This document shows positions 34,113-43,300 of a stretch of 64,000 nt of DNA, piece by piece. How positions within the stretch are numbered: position 1 is the stretch's first letter; every line of letters starts with the position of its first letter. The notes beneath the pieces were generated by a model. The model had not been told where the DNA came from, ran no database searches, and saw only the letters and a program-made list of their open reading frames with translations. The translations under genes and the position numbers were made by a program. The DNA is from Aquitalea denitrificans (GTDB lineage: Bacteria > Pseudomonadota > Gammaproteobacteria > Burkholderiales > Chromobacteriaceae). The stretch is from contig NZ_CP047241.1 in NCBI RefSeq assembly GCF_009856625.1, positions 682,001 through 746,000 on the forward strand. The letters run 5' to 3'.

Positions 34113-35471
34113 TCAATTTGCCTGATTGCGGGCGCGCAACTGCTGCAAAAATAATTCGGCCTGGCCGTCATACAGTGCATGGCGGTTCATGAGGCGCGAC
34201 ACGTTGGCCGCCATCAGCGCAGTGGCCATCAGCGGGATGATCATGGTGGACGAGGATGAGGTCATTTCCATCACGATGACAAAGCCGGTCATCGGGGCGC
34301 GGGTCATGCCGGAGAAAAATGCCACCATGCCCAGTAACACCATGGCAGCCTGTGGCAGGGCGGGCAGTAGCAGAGACAGGTTCAGGCCAAAGCCGGCTCC
34401 CACGGCCAGCGAGGGGGCGAACATGCCGCCTGGCGCGCCGCTGATATAGGTGATGACCAGTGAAACCAGCTTGAGGATGCCGTATTCCTGCATGCTGCTG
34501 CCGCCGCCTTCGATGATTTCCTTGGCACGGAAATAACCGGTGCCAAAAGTGATACCGTCGCTGGCAATGCCGATAAGTGCCAGCAGCAAGCCACAGGCAA
34601 TGGCAAACAGAATGGGATAGTGGCTGCGCCAGCCATGCAACGGGCCGGGCAAGCGTTCGGCCAGTATCAGGATGATGCGCGATGTCAGCCCGCCGATGAT
34701 GCCGCCGATGATGCCGCACACCGGAATGGCCATCCAGCCGGCGCGCAGATCCAGCGCTACTGACACTACGCCGAAATAGTTGTAATCACCCAGTACGGCA
34801 ATGGCGGTAATACCGGCCAGAATCACCGACAGCAGGATGGTGGAGCTGGCACGCTGGTCGAAGGTGCGGCCCATTTCCTCGATGGCGAACACGATGCCCG
34901 CCAGCGGCGTGTTGAAGGCGGCTGCCACCCCGGCGGCGGCACCGGCCAGAATGAAGCTGCGTGCCACGCCTTCATGCCGCAGCGCGGCTTCACGGTTGAG
35001 CGAATACTTGATGGCCGCCCCCACCTGCACGATGGGGCCTTCATAACCCATGGTAGAGCCGCAGCTGACGCCAATCAGCGTCAGTACCATCTTGCCCATC
35101 GCCGCACGCATGGTGAGGATGCGGGCGCGCAGCGCATGCATACCCGGCTGCATGGCAATAATGGTTTGCGGAATGCCGCCACCGCCCGCACCTTCGAAAA
35201 AGGTGCGCAGCAGCCACACCGACAAGCCCAGCCCGGCCGGGGTGATCAACAGCGCCCAGAACGGCGACTGGTCGTAGATCTGGTAGAACAGCTCATGTGA
35301 CAGATGGCTGCCATTGGCAAACACGGCGGCCACCAGGCCGATGAGAATGGCGGCAATCCAGATGGGAGCCCGACGTCGCCACAATGCCATGGACAGATAC
35401 AGGTATCTCAGGCGGCGACTGGCGCGCAGGCCGTGCTGTCCCAGGCGTCGGGCGACTCTGGCGTCGGGCAT
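34113..35471 (-). CDS. CLC-family chloride/proton antiporter-type channel
   Basis: 452 residues from ATG 35471 (CGGAG upstream); start uncertain. The CLC signatures are present: GGGIPQ, GSTMGYEGPIVQVG with the gating Glu, NTPLAGIVFAIEEM with the intracellular proton Glu, and GGMFAPSLAVGA. Two conserved glutamates mean an antiporter rather than a channel. The anion-selectivity Ser of GSGIP is Gly here, so the preferred anion is open. About ten to twelve hydrophobic segments. It runs alone on the minus strand. Confidence 0.9.
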   Translation of the reverse strand: MPDARVARRLGQHGLRASRRLRYLYLSMALWRRRAPIWIAAILIGLVAAVFANGSHLSHELFYQIYDQSPFWALLITPAGLGLSVWLLRTFFEGAGGGGIPQTIIAMQPGMHALRARILTMRAAMGKMVLTLIGVSCGSTMGYEGPIVQVGAAIKYSLNREAALRHEGVARSFILAGAAAGVAAAFNTPLAGIVFAIEEMGRTFDQRASSTILLSVILAGITAIAVLGDYNYFGVVSVALDLRAGWMAIPVCGIIGGIIGGLTSRIILILAERLPGPLHGWRSHYPILFAIACGLLLALIGIASDGITFGTGYFRAKEIIEGGGSSMQEYGILKLVSLVITYISGAPGGMFAPSLAVGAGFGLNLSLLLPALPQAAMVLLGMVAFFSGMTRAPMTGFVIVMEMTSSSSTMIIPLMATALMAANVSRLMNRHALYDGQAELFLQQLRARNQAN

Positions 35472-35577
35472 GGGGGTGGGAACTCCGTGGCGGTTTATCG
35501 AGAGAGCAGCAAAGCCGAAACGCAAATCATTCTGGATTAAACAGTATTTTCGACTTTGCTAATACTCAATGATAAGG

Positions 35578-36837
35578 TCAATGCGCCTTTCTGACCAGAA
35601 CTGCGGCGAAGAAACCGTCAGAATTATGCAGATGCGGCTTCAGTTGCAGATAATCGCCGATCTCTAGCGGGATTTTCTGCTCTGCCAGCGCCTCGTCCAT
35701 CGGCAGCAGGCTGAAGTCCGGATGCGCGGCCAGGAAGGCTTCCACGATGTCGCGGTTTTCCTGCGGTAGCAGGCTGCAGGTGGCATACACCAGACGGCCG
35801 CCCACTTTGACCAGACGGGCTGCCGAGGCCAGGATGGCAGTTTGCTTGACGTTCAGTTCGGCCACGCTTTCCGGGCTCTGGCGGAATTTCAGGTCCGGAT
35901 TGCGGCGCAGCGTGCCCAGGCCGGAGCAGGGGGCATCCACCAGTACGCGATCGGCCTTGCCGGCCAGACGCTTCACCTTGCTGTCGTTTTCATGTGCCAG
36001 CAGTTGCGGATGCACATTGGACAGACCGGAGCGGGCCAGACGCGGCTTGAGGTTGGCCAGGCGTTTTTCCGACACGTCAAAGGCATACAGGCGGCCGCTG
36101 GAGGCCATTTGCGCGCCCAGTAGCAGGGTCTTGCCACCGGCACCGGCACAGAAGTCCACCACCATTTCACCGCGACGCGCGCCGGTGATCAGGCCCAGCA
36201 GCTGGCTGCCTTCATCTTGCACTTCGATGGCACCGGACTTGAACAACTCGTACTTGGCCAGCGCGGGCTTGCCTTGCAGGCGGATACCGATGGGCGAGTA
36301 AGGTGTCGGTTCGCAGGGCATGCCGTCAGCGCGCAGACGGTCGATTGCTTCGTCGCGCTTCATCTTCATGGTGTTGACGCGCAGGTCGAGCGGGGCAGCT
36401 TCCATCAGGCCCAGGCCCAGTGCCAGCACGTCTTTCGGGTCTTTTTCTGCCAGACGTTCGATCACCCATTCCGGCAGTTCGGCCGCCACGGACAGGCTGT
36501 CTTCCAGCGTCTTGCCCTTGATGCCACCCAGCCATTCGCGTTCGCCAGCGCTGGTGCAGTCGGCCATTTCCTTGATATTGAGCTTTTGCAGACGCATCAG
36601 CGCCACCATGGCCAGGCGGCGCGGTGTGGCCTTTTCCGGGGCAATCAGCGCACGGAACTGGATCAGGCGGCGCAGGCAGCCAAAGGCGGTTTCGGCAATC
36701 AGGTGACGGTCGTTGGAACCGAGCTTCACGTTTTCGCGGAAGTAGGCGGACAGCACGGCGTCGGCCGGGCGGTCGAAGCGGGTCATCTGGCTGATGACGG
36801 TTTCGATGTGTTTCAGTTGGCTATGGCTGATATTCAT
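35578..36837 (-). CDS. rsmB: 16S rRNA m5C methyltransferase, RsmB/NOP2 family
   Basis: 419 residues from ATG 36837, which overlaps the stop of the upstream DUF3108 gene by one base. The N-terminal 150 residues are NusB-like and helical. The catalytic part has FCAGAGGKTLLLG for SAM, DAPCSGLGTLRRNPDLKF (motif IV Cys) and YATCSLLPQEN (motif VI, nucleophile Cys). RsmB methylates C967 of 16S rRNA. It is the last gene of the purM-purN-DUF3108 transcript; no clear terminator was seen in the 106 bp before the CLC gene. Confidence 0.9.
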   Translation of the reverse strand: MNISHSQLKHIETVISQMTRFDRPADAVLSAYFRENVKLGSNDRHLIAETAFGCLRRLIQFRALIAPEKATPRRLAMVALMRLQKLNIKEMADCTSAGEREWLGGIKGKTLEDSLSVAAELPEWVIERLAEKDPKDVLALGLGLMEAAPLDLRVNTMKMKRDEAIDRLRADGMPCEPTPYSPIGIRLQGKPALAKYELFKSGAIEVQDEGSQLLGLITGARRGEMVVDFCAGAGGKTLLLGAQMASSGRLYAFDVSEKRLANLKPRLARSGLSNVHPQLLAHENDSKVKRLAGKADRVLVDAPCSGLGTLRRNPDLKFRQSPESVAELNVKQTAILASAARLVKVGGRLVYATCSLLPQENRDIVEAFLAAHPDFSLLPMDEALAEQKIPLEIGDYLQLKPHLHNSDGFFAAVLVRKAH

Positions 36838-38003
36838 TAACGGTTGTTCCGGGTCATGGGGCGCGCGGGCAGGCGCCATTGCTCGGTGCCGTCAACATTG
36901 ATCAGCACGGCGCGCAGTTCCACCCGCTTGCTTTTGTCGATGCGCGAAATGCGCACCGGCAGGTTGGAGAAATCCGGAGCCAGCCAGAATTCGGTGATGT
37001 CGTCCTCGCCCTTGGCGCGGAACACGATCACCCGGATTTTGCCGGAGCCGGTGTCGTAATCGGTTTCGCCACTGGGGGTCATCGGATAGTCGTAGACCTT
37101 TTTCCCGGTGGTGATCTGTAGCGGGGCGCTGCCAAGCTGGCCGCCCTTCAGGCCCAGCTGGAAAGCCAGGCTGAATACATCCTGTGCGCCTGCCCGCAAT
37201 GCCACTTCCTTGTCGCCCTGTTCGCCAAAGTGCAGCACGCCGGCTGCATGGTCAAAACGGGCAGATTCCTTGGCATCGCTACCACGCCAGGCTTGCAGGC
37301 TGTCCGGTTGCAGGCCGTGCTTATCCAGGCTGCCCTGTGAAAGATAGCGCAGATTGCCACCCACCAGCGGATTGAAGCGGATTTCCAGCGTGTAGCGCTG
37401 GCCATCGTGTTGCCAGTCCAGTCCGCCGCTGCCTACCATCGCGCCATTATAGAAGGTCTGGTAGCCAAGTTTGGCCCGTGCCGGGAAGCGGTGCAGCGTG
37501 CTGGCCGGATAAAGATAGCCTGTTGCCTTGTCGGTACTGCTGGCCACCGGTGTGCTGGCTTCTTCTGCCTTGGCGTGTTTTTCCGCTTTGGCTGCCACAT
37601 GTTCTGCCGTGGCCGCACTGGCTTCTGTCGTTTTGCTGCTTTCCGCTGCCGGCTGGCTGGCATCGGCCATCTCTGCCGTAGTGTCTGCCTGCTTGTCCTG
37701 TGCGCGGTCTGCCCTGGCCTGCGGCCCGGATGCCTCTCGCTTGGGCTTGCGCTTTTTCGCTGCCGGATGGTGCGACACCGTACCCGGTGCCGGCCCTGCC
37801 GGCAGCAAGCGGGCGGTGGGTACCGCGGGTGGCGCCGGGGTATCCAGCGCCAGTGCCTGCATCTTGACGTCAATCTTGCGCAAGGCCTGATCCGGCGGCA
37901 GTTCGATCACGGCATCGGGCAGCAGACCAGAGCCCAGCATAGCCAGATGTACCAGAACGGAGGCCAGCAGGGCGAGCACAAAGACCCGCAGCGGTTTTTT
38001 CAT
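36837..38003 (-). CDS. DUF3108 domain exported/anchored protein
   Basis: 388 residues. An N-terminal hydrophobic segment (residues 8-28) anchors or exports the protein. A low-complexity linker rich in Ala, Lys, Glu and Pro spans about 55-155, followed by a DUF3108 beta-rich domain (ARAKLGYQTFYNGAMVGSGGLDW to the C-terminus). The family is thought to be periplasmic; function is unknown. It starts 13 bp after purN and overlaps rsmB, so it is expressed with both. Confidence 0.85.
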   Translation of the reverse strand: MKKPLRVFVLALLASVLVHLAMLGSGLLPDAVIELPPDQALRKIDVKMQALALDTPAPPAVPTARLLPAGPAPGTVSHHPAAKKRKPKREASGPQARADRAQDKQADTTAEMADASQPAAESSKTTEASAATAEHVAAKAEKHAKAEEASTPVASSTDKATGYLYPASTLHRFPARAKLGYQTFYNGAMVGSGGLDWQHDGQRYTLEIRFNPLVGGNLRYLSQGSLDKHGLQPDSLQAWRGSDAKESARFDHAAGVLHFGEQGDKEVALRAGAQDVFSLAFQLGLKGGQLGSAPLQITTGKKVYDYPMTPSGETDYDTGSGKIRVIVFRAKGEDDITEFWLAPDFSNLPVRISRIDKSKRVELRAVLINVDGTEQWRLPARPMTRNNR

Positions 38004-38016
38004 GCCGATGACGGCT

Positions 38017-38646
38017 TTATGGTGCCGGTGCCATCAGGCTGGCAGCCGGCTGTGCCGGCGAGGCAACCCGGCCATCGACAATACTGAGATCATCAGCCAC
38101 GAAGCGGCGCACGGAATCTGGATACAACTGGTGTTCCAGTTGCAATACCCGGGCGGCTACGCTGTCCGGGGTGTCATCTGGCAGCAGGCTGACCACACCC
38201 TGCGACACGATGGGGCCGTGATCCAGTTCGGCGGTGACAAAGTGTACGGTGCAACCTGCTACCTTGCAGCCCATTTCCAGCGCCCGTGCATGGGTGTGCA
38301 GGCCGGGGAAGGCCGGCAGCAAGGACGGATGGATATTGAGCATGCGGCCTTCGTAGCGGCGGGTGAAGTCTGCCGTGAGAATGCGCATGAAACCGGCCAG
38401 TACCACCAGATCGGGCTGATAGCTGTCTATCACTTGCGCCAGCTGTGCATCGAATGCTTCGCGGCTGGCAAACTGCTTGTGATCCACCACGGCGGTGGCG
38501 ATGCCACGCGCTGCCGCCCAGGCCAGGCCAGCGGCATCAGGGCGATTGGAGATCACCGCGGCAATGTGCGCGCCGGGGATATTGGCGTCGACAATGGCCT
38601 GCATATTGGAGCCGCGGCCGGAAATCAGGATGACGATATTCTTCAT
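38017..38646 (-). CDS. purN: Phosphoribosylglycinamide formyltransferase 1
   Basis: 209 residues. It transfers the formyl group of 10-formyl-THF to GAR in purine synthesis. KNIVILISGRGSNMQA binds the substrate, and the catalytic triad is visible as NIHPSLLPAF (Asn, His) and HFVTAELDHGPIV (Asp). It lies 94 bp downstream of purM with a terminator-like hairpin between. Confidence 0.96.
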   Translation of the reverse strand: MKNIVILISGRGSNMQAIVDANIPGAHIAAVISNRPDAAGLAWAAARGIATAVVDHKQFASREAFDAQLAQVIDSYQPDLVVLAGFMRILTADFTRRYEGRMLNIHPSLLPAFPGLHTHARALEMGCKVAGCTVHFVTAELDHGPIVSQGVVSLLPDDTPDSVAARVLQLEHQLYPDSVRRFVADDLSIVDGRVASPAQPAASLMAPAP

Positions 38647-38684
38647 GGGTCAATATGTCTGCGGCAGCCACAATGCCTGCCGGT

Positions 38685-38719
38685 AAAAAAACAAGCGCCG
38701 CCAGCAGTGCTAGCGGCGC
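38685..38719 (-). terminator. Terminator-like hairpin between purM and purN
   Basis: GCGCCGC (38695-38701) pairs with GCGGCGC (38713-38719) around an 11-base loop; on the minus strand it is followed by TTGTTTTTTT. It may lower expression of purN and the genes beyond relative to purM. Confidence 0.65.
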
Positions 38720-38740
38720 CGTTTGGTGTCACTGCCGGAC

Positions 38741-39778
38741 TCAGGAAATCTGGGTCTGGTGTTCGTCACCATTGCGGGCGCGCACACTGCCCAGGCGATG
38801 TACGGTTTCGCCTTCCTGCTGCAGCAGGGCGGTGGCGGCGGAGACGTGTTCTTCTGCCACGATCACCACCATGCCGATGCCACAGTTGAAGGTGCGGTAC
38901 ATTTCCTGGCTGTCGACATTGCCTTCCTTTTGCAGCCACTGGAACAGCTTGGGCAGCTCCCAGCTGTTGGCATCCAGTTGGGCAACAACATTGTCCGGCA
39001 GTACGCGTGGGGTATTTTCGGTGATGCCACCGCCAGTGATGTGGGCCATGCCTTTTACCGGCAGGGTCTGCATCAGCTTGAGCAGCGGTTTCACGTAAAT
39101 GCGGGTCGGTGCAATCACGGCATCGCGCAGGCTCTTGTCGCCGTCAAAGGCGGCGTCCAGATCCGGCTGGGCGCGGTCGATGATCTTGCGTACCAGGCTG
39201 TAGCCATTGGAATGCACGCCATTGGAACCCAGGCCCAGCACCACGTCGCCCGGCACGATGGTACGGCCGGTGATTACCTGGCTTTTTTCCACCACGCCGA
39301 CAGCAAAGCCGGCCAGATCGTATTCACCTACCGGGTACATGCCCGGCATTTCGGCAGTTTCGCCGCCGATCAATGCACAACCGGCCTGTTCGCAACCGGC
39401 GGCAATGCCCTTGATGACGTCGGTGGCTTGCGGTACGTCCAGCTTGCCGCAGGCGAAATAATCCAGGAAGAACAGCGGCTCGGCGCCCTGAACCAGGATG
39501 TCGTTCACGCTCATGGCCACCAGATCGATACCGACGGTGTCGTGGCGGTTCCAGTCAAAGGCGAGTTTCAGCTTGGTGCCCACGCCATCGGTGCCGGAAA
39601 CCAGGACGGGCTCTTTGTACTTTTTGGAAATTTCCACCAGTGCGCCGAAACCGCCGATACCTCCGAGAACTTCCGGGCGCATGGTGCGCTTGGCATAGGG
39701 CTTGATGTTTTCGACGAGCGCGTCGCCGGCGTCGATATCCACGCCTGCATCACGGTAACTGAGGGACTGGGTGCTCAA
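38741..39778 (-). CDS. purM: Phosphoribosylformylglycinamidine cyclo-ligase
   Basis: 345 residues, making AIR from FGAM with ATP. LSYRDAGVDIDAGDALVE, RTMRPEVLGGIGGFG, VSGTDGVGTKLKLAF, GGETAEMPGMY and HITGGGITENTPRV are the family motifs. The start codon is TTG at 39778; no ATG lies before the conserved N-terminus. It is divergent from hda. Confidence 0.96.
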   Translation of the reverse strand: MSTQSLSYRDAGVDIDAGDALVENIKPYAKRTMRPEVLGGIGGFGALVEISKKYKEPVLVSGTDGVGTKLKLAFDWNRHDTVGIDLVAMSVNDILVQGAEPLFFLDYFACGKLDVPQATDVIKGIAAGCEQAGCALIGGETAEMPGMYPVGEYDLAGFAVGVVEKSQVITGRTIVPGDVVLGLGSNGVHSNGYSLVRKIIDRAQPDLDAAFDGDKSLRDAVIAPTRIYVKPLLKLMQTLPVKGMAHITGGGITENTPRVLPDNVVAQLDANSWELPKLFQWLQKEGNVDSQEMYRTFNCGIGMVVIVAEEHVSAATALLQQEGETVHRLGSVRARNGDEHQTQIS

Positions 39779-40104
39779 GGTAAACTCGCTTTCTGCTAAC
39801 TTGAAGTATTTTCACGTCAAGCTTTCGCTGATGCGAAAGCACTGTATTTTAACTGAATTTCCTTGGGAAAGCTGCGCTTAGTTTGCATCTGTCGGTCAGA
39901 AAGCGGCACAAGCGGGTGGGGATGGGCGGCAAAATGCGGGCCGGCATTGCCGCAGACGGTTGGTGCGCCTGCGGTCTGACAGGAGGCTGTTGGCGATTTT
40001 ATACAACAACAAGCACTAAACAAATGCCATGCAGCGGTTTCGCCAAGCGGGCATCTCAGCGTAAAATCGCAGTCTGACCTCAATCGGCCCACACGACATT
40101 ACTC
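39779..40104. other. Divergent purM-hda intergenic region
   Basis: 326 bp without a gene. A likely hda promoter is TTCGCC at 40039-40044 and TAAAAT at 40062-40067, spacing 17. A hairpin CTTTCGC-TGAT-GCGAAAG lies at 39822-39839, upstream of purM. The middle (39900-40010) is GC-rich and shows nothing recognisable. Confidence 0.5.
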
Positions 40105-40782
40105 TTGGACCAGCTAGTACTAGACCTTACCCCCACGCCGCTGCCGGCTTTCGACAATTTTCTGGCCCAGCGCAACCGCGAGGTGATTACTGCCCTCACG
40201 GCGGAGGATGGCGAGCGCTTCATCTACCTGTGGGGTGAACCCGGCAGCGGCAAGACGCATCTGTTGCAGGCCTGGATTGCCCACGCCGAGCGGCTGGGGC
40301 GTGCTTCCATTTATCTGGATGGCCAGAAAGAGCATTTGCCGGATTTCGCCCGCGAAGCCAGCTTCATCGCGGTAGACCATGTTGACGACCTGGCACCGGA
40401 CGACCAGATCACCCTGTTCTCCTTTTATAACTCCCTGAAGGAGAGCGGCGAGGGCCGCCTGCTGATGGCCGGGCGCAAGCCGCCGATGGCCGCCGCCGTG
40501 CGTGACGACCTGCGTACCCGCCTGGGCTGGGGACTGGTGCTGGAAGTAAAGGCGCTGTCCGACGACGACAAGCTGGCCGCGCTGCGCACCCACGCTGCCA
40601 ACCGCCAGCTGGCCATTGCCGACGATGTGTTCCGTTACCTGCTTACCCACTGGCGGCGCGACCTGTCCAGCCTGATCGGCATGCTGGACATGCTGGACCG
40701 CTATTCGCTGGCACTGCGCCGCCCCATCACCGTGCCGCTGGTGAAAAACGTTTTGCAAACCGCGAGTTCTTCCGACACATGA
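40105..40782 (+). CDS. hda: DnaA regulatory inactivator Hda
   Basis: 225 residues, a DnaA-like AAA+ protein without the DNA-binding domain. The N-terminal QLVLDL is the clamp-binding motif through which Hda contacts the DnaN ring; Walker A is GEPGSGKTH and Walker B FIAVDHVDD. It stimulates hydrolysis of DnaA-bound ATP after replication starts. The start is TTG 40105, which places the clamp motif at the very N-terminus as in other Hda proteins; no strong ribosome site precedes it. Confidence 0.93.
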   Translation: MDQLVLDLTPTPLPAFDNFLAQRNREVITALTAEDGERFIYLWGEPGSGKTHLLQAWIAHAERLGRASIYLDGQKEHLPDFAREASFIAVDHVDDLAPDDQITLFSFYNSLKESGEGRLLMAGRKPPMAAAVRDDLRTRLGWGLVLEVKALSDDDKLAALRTHAANRQLAIADDVFRYLLTHWRRDLSSLIGMLDMLDRYSLALRRPITVPLVKNVLQTASSSDT

Positions 40783-41465
40783 CCCAAGCACGCAATCTGG
40801 CCCTGTTCGATCTGGACAACACCCTGCTGATCGGTGACTCCGATTTCGAATGGCCGCGCTTCCTGATCAAGCGCGGCATTGTCGACCAAGCCTACTACGA
40901 CCACCGCAACAATCATTTCTACGAACAGTACAAGGCCGGCACGCTGAATATCGGCGAATACCTGGAATTCGCGCTGGAGCCGCTCACCCGCTACGACAAC
41001 CAGCAATTGGCCGCGCTGCATGCCGCTTATATGGATGAGCACATCCGCCCCATCATTCCGCAAGCCGCGCGTGACCTGCTCAACCTGCACCGTCAGCAGG
41101 GCGATGAAATCCTGATCATCACCGCCACCAACCGCTTCATCACCGGCCCGATTGCCGCCGAACTGGGCGTGGATGACGAACACCTGATCGCCATCGACCT
41201 GGAACGCACCGCCGATGGCCGTTACACCGGCAAGCACACCGGCGTGCCCAGCTTCCAGGCCGGCAAGATCACCCGGCTGGAAATGTGGCTGGCCGAGCGT
41301 GGCCAGACCCTGGCCAGCTATGGCCGCAGCTTCTTCTACAGCGATTCGCACAACGACCTGCCGCTGTTGTCCATTGTCAGCAATCCGGTGGCGGTGGACC
41401 CGGACGACACCCTGCGCCAGCATGCCAAGGAGCAGGGCTGGCCCATCATCAGCCTGCGCGGCTGA
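40779..41465 (+). CDS. HAD-superfamily phosphatase (subfamily IB)
   Basis: 228 residues, coupled to hda by ATGA. HAD motifs: LFDLDNTLL (two catalytic Asp), ITATNRF (motif II), Lys in the FQAGKI segment and YSDSHNDLPLL (motif IV). The SerB-like helical cap suggests small phosphomonoesters as substrates, such as phosphoserine or histidinol phosphate; this cannot be settled. The hda-HAD pairing is common in this group. Confidence 0.9.
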   Translation: MTQARNLALFDLDNTLLIGDSDFEWPRFLIKRGIVDQAYYDHRNNHFYEQYKAGTLNIGEYLEFALEPLTRYDNQQLAALHAAYMDEHIRPIIPQAARDLLNLHRQQGDEILIITATNRFITGPIAAELGVDDEHLIAIDLERTADGRYTGKHTGVPSFQAGKITRLEMWLAERGQTLASYGRSFFYSDSHNDLPLLSIVSNPVAVDPDDTLRQHAKEQGWPIISLRG

Positions 41466-41486
41466 GACCACTCATCAATATTTCAG

Positions 41487-41514
41487 ACAGTCTGGCTGCG
41501 GCCAGACTGTTTTT
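41487..41514 (+). terminator. Intrinsic terminator before the AAA ATPase gene
   Basis: ACAGTCTGGC and GCCAGACTGT pair around TGCG, followed by T5. It ends only 15 bp before the next ATG, so the next gene is translated only from read-through transcripts or from a promoter within the hairpin region. Confidence 0.87.
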
Positions 41515-41529
41515 GTATGGAGAGATGAT

Positions 41530-42408
41530 ATGGAGCAATTGCAAGCATTCCTGGCCCGTGCCGAAGCCCTGCTGGCCCGTCTCGAACCCTTGCTGCCCCC
41601 GGCCCGGCCCGAGCCGGACTGGAGCGCACCGGCCTACCGCTGGCGGCGTCAGGGCATGGCCGGCTGGCTGGAGGGCGTCAACGAGCCGCACACCCTGCCG
41701 CTGGCACGGCTGACCCATATCGACAACCAGCTTAAGCTGCTGGTGCGCAATACCCGCCAGTTCGTCAAAGGCAAGCCGGCCAACAATGTGCTGCTGACCG
41801 GCGCGCGCGGTACCGGCAAGTCCTCGCTGGTGAAGGCCTTGCTGCCGGAGTTTGCCGACAAGGGCCTGCGCATCATCGAGGTGGACAAGGATCATCTGTC
41901 CGACCTGGCCCAGATCATGACACTGGTGGCCGGACGCAAGGAGCGTTACATCCTGTTCTGTGACGACCTGTCGTTTGAAGACGGTGATGACGCCTACAAG
42001 GCACTGAAAACGGCGCTGGATGGCGGCCTGGCGCGCCGGGCGGAAAACATGCTGGTGTATGCCACCTCCAACCGTCGTCACCTGATGCCGGAAAAACACA
42101 GCGAAAACCGCGAAGGCTGGGTCAGTGATGGCGAAATCCATCCGGGTGAAGCCATTGAGGAGAAGGTGTCGCTGTCCGACCGCTTCGGCCTGTGGCTGTC
42201 GTTTTATCCCTTTGATCAGGATGCGTATCTGGCCGCCGTCAAAACCTGGCTGGAACATTTCCAGCTGCCCATGGACAGCGAGGCCGAACGCGCGGCACTG
42301 CAATGGAGCCAGCTGCGCGCCAGCCGTTCCGGCCGGGTAGCCTGGCAGTTTGCCAATGACTGGGCCGGTCGCAGCGCCAAGGAACGCAAGGCGGAGCTGG
42401 GCAAGTGA
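41530..42408 (+). CDS. DUF815-type AAA+ ATPase
   Basis: 292 residues from ATG 41530 (GGAGAG 7 bases upstream); the frame is open further upstream but overlaps the HAD gene. Walker A GARGTGKSS, Walker B YILFCDDLSFE, then sensor-like VYATSNRRHLMPE. The DUF815 family is widespread and uncharacterised. A helical N-terminus of about 70 residues precedes the ATPase. It overlaps the EamA transporter gene by GTGA. Confidence 0.9.
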   Translation: MEQLQAFLARAEALLARLEPLLPPARPEPDWSAPAYRWRRQGMAGWLEGVNEPHTLPLARLTHIDNQLKLLVRNTRQFVKGKPANNVLLTGARGTGKSSLVKALLPEFADKGLRIIEVDKDHLSDLAQIMTLVAGRKERYILFCDDLSFEDGDDAYKALKTALDGGLARRAENMLVYATSNRRHLMPEKHSENREGWVSDGEIHPGEAIEEKVSLSDRFGLWLSFYPFDQDAYLAAVKTWLEHFQLPMDSEAERAALQWSQLRASRSGRVAWQFANDWAGRSAKERKAELGK

Positions 42409-43283
42409 GCGTGGCCGCTGCCGCCATGCCGCAGCAACACAAGGGCCGCGGCATCGTGCTGTACAGCCTGGCCATTTTTTTGCTGGCGGTGATGGATGCC
42501 AGCGCCAAATGGCTGACGCATGGCTATCCGGTGGGGGAGATCATCTTCTTCCGTTCGCTGTTTGCCCTGCCCATCCTGCTGGTATTGGGGCTGCGCCACA
42601 GCAGCGCACCGGCCCGGCTGCTGGCTACCGCCCATCCGTGGCGGCATCTGCTGCGTGGCATGGTGGTGCTGGTCACCATCGTCACTTTCTTCATTGCCCT
42701 GCGCCATCTGCCCCTGGCCACGGTAACGGTGATCACCCTGTCCAACCCGGTGTTCATGCTCTTGCTCAGCCTGGTGTGGCTGGGCGAGAAGGTAGGACGA
42801 CGGCAATGGCTGGCGGTGGCACTGGGCCTGCTGGGTGTGCTGGTGGTGTGTGGCTGGTCCGGCCTGCAGTTCAATATCTACAGCCTGCTGGCGGTGGCCT
42901 CGGCCTTGTCTTATGCCCTGGCCTCGCTGCTGACGCGCCAGCTGTCGGCGACCGACAGCCCGGCCACCATTGCCATGCTGGGTACGCTGATCATGCTGGG
43001 CGTCAGTGCGCTGACCGCAGGCAACGACTGGCAGCTGCCGGGCTGGGGTGACTGGCTGGTACTGCTGTTGCTGGGCCTGAGCGGCGGGCTGGCCAATTTC
43101 GTCAATGCCCTGTCGCTGCGCTATGTGCAACTGTCGGCAGTGGCGCCGCTGGAATACAGCATCCTGCTATGGGCAGCCGCGCTGGGTTATCTGTTTTTTG
43201 GTGAAATGCCCGGCATTACCACCTGGCTGGGTGGTGCGCTCATCATTGCCAGCGGTGTCGTGGTAGCCAAAGAAAAAAACTGA
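42405..43283 (+). CDS. EamA-family (DMT) transporter
   Basis: 292 residues with ten hydrophobic segments in two EamA repeats (about residues 15-145 and 155-290). GTG 42405 overlaps the stop of the ATPase gene and has GGAG 9 bases upstream; ATG 42426 is a possible alternative. DMT members export amino acids or other metabolites; substrate not predictable. The motif ALRHLPLATVTVITLSNPVF is typical of the RhaT/EamA group. Confidence 0.87.
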   Translation: MSVAAAAMPQQHKGRGIVLYSLAIFLLAVMDASAKWLTHGYPVGEIIFFRSLFALPILLVLGLRHSSAPARLLATAHPWRHLLRGMVVLVTIVTFFIALRHLPLATVTVITLSNPVFMLLLSLVWLGEKVGRRQWLAVALGLLGVLVVCGWSGLQFNIYSLLAVASALSYALASLLTRQLSATDSPATIAMLGTLIMLGVSALTAGNDWQLPGWGDWLVLLLLGLSGGLANFVNALSLRYVQLSAVAPLEYSILLWAAALGYLFFGEMPGITTWLGGALIIASGVVVAKEKN

Positions 43284-43300
43284 GGCAAACAATAATCAAT

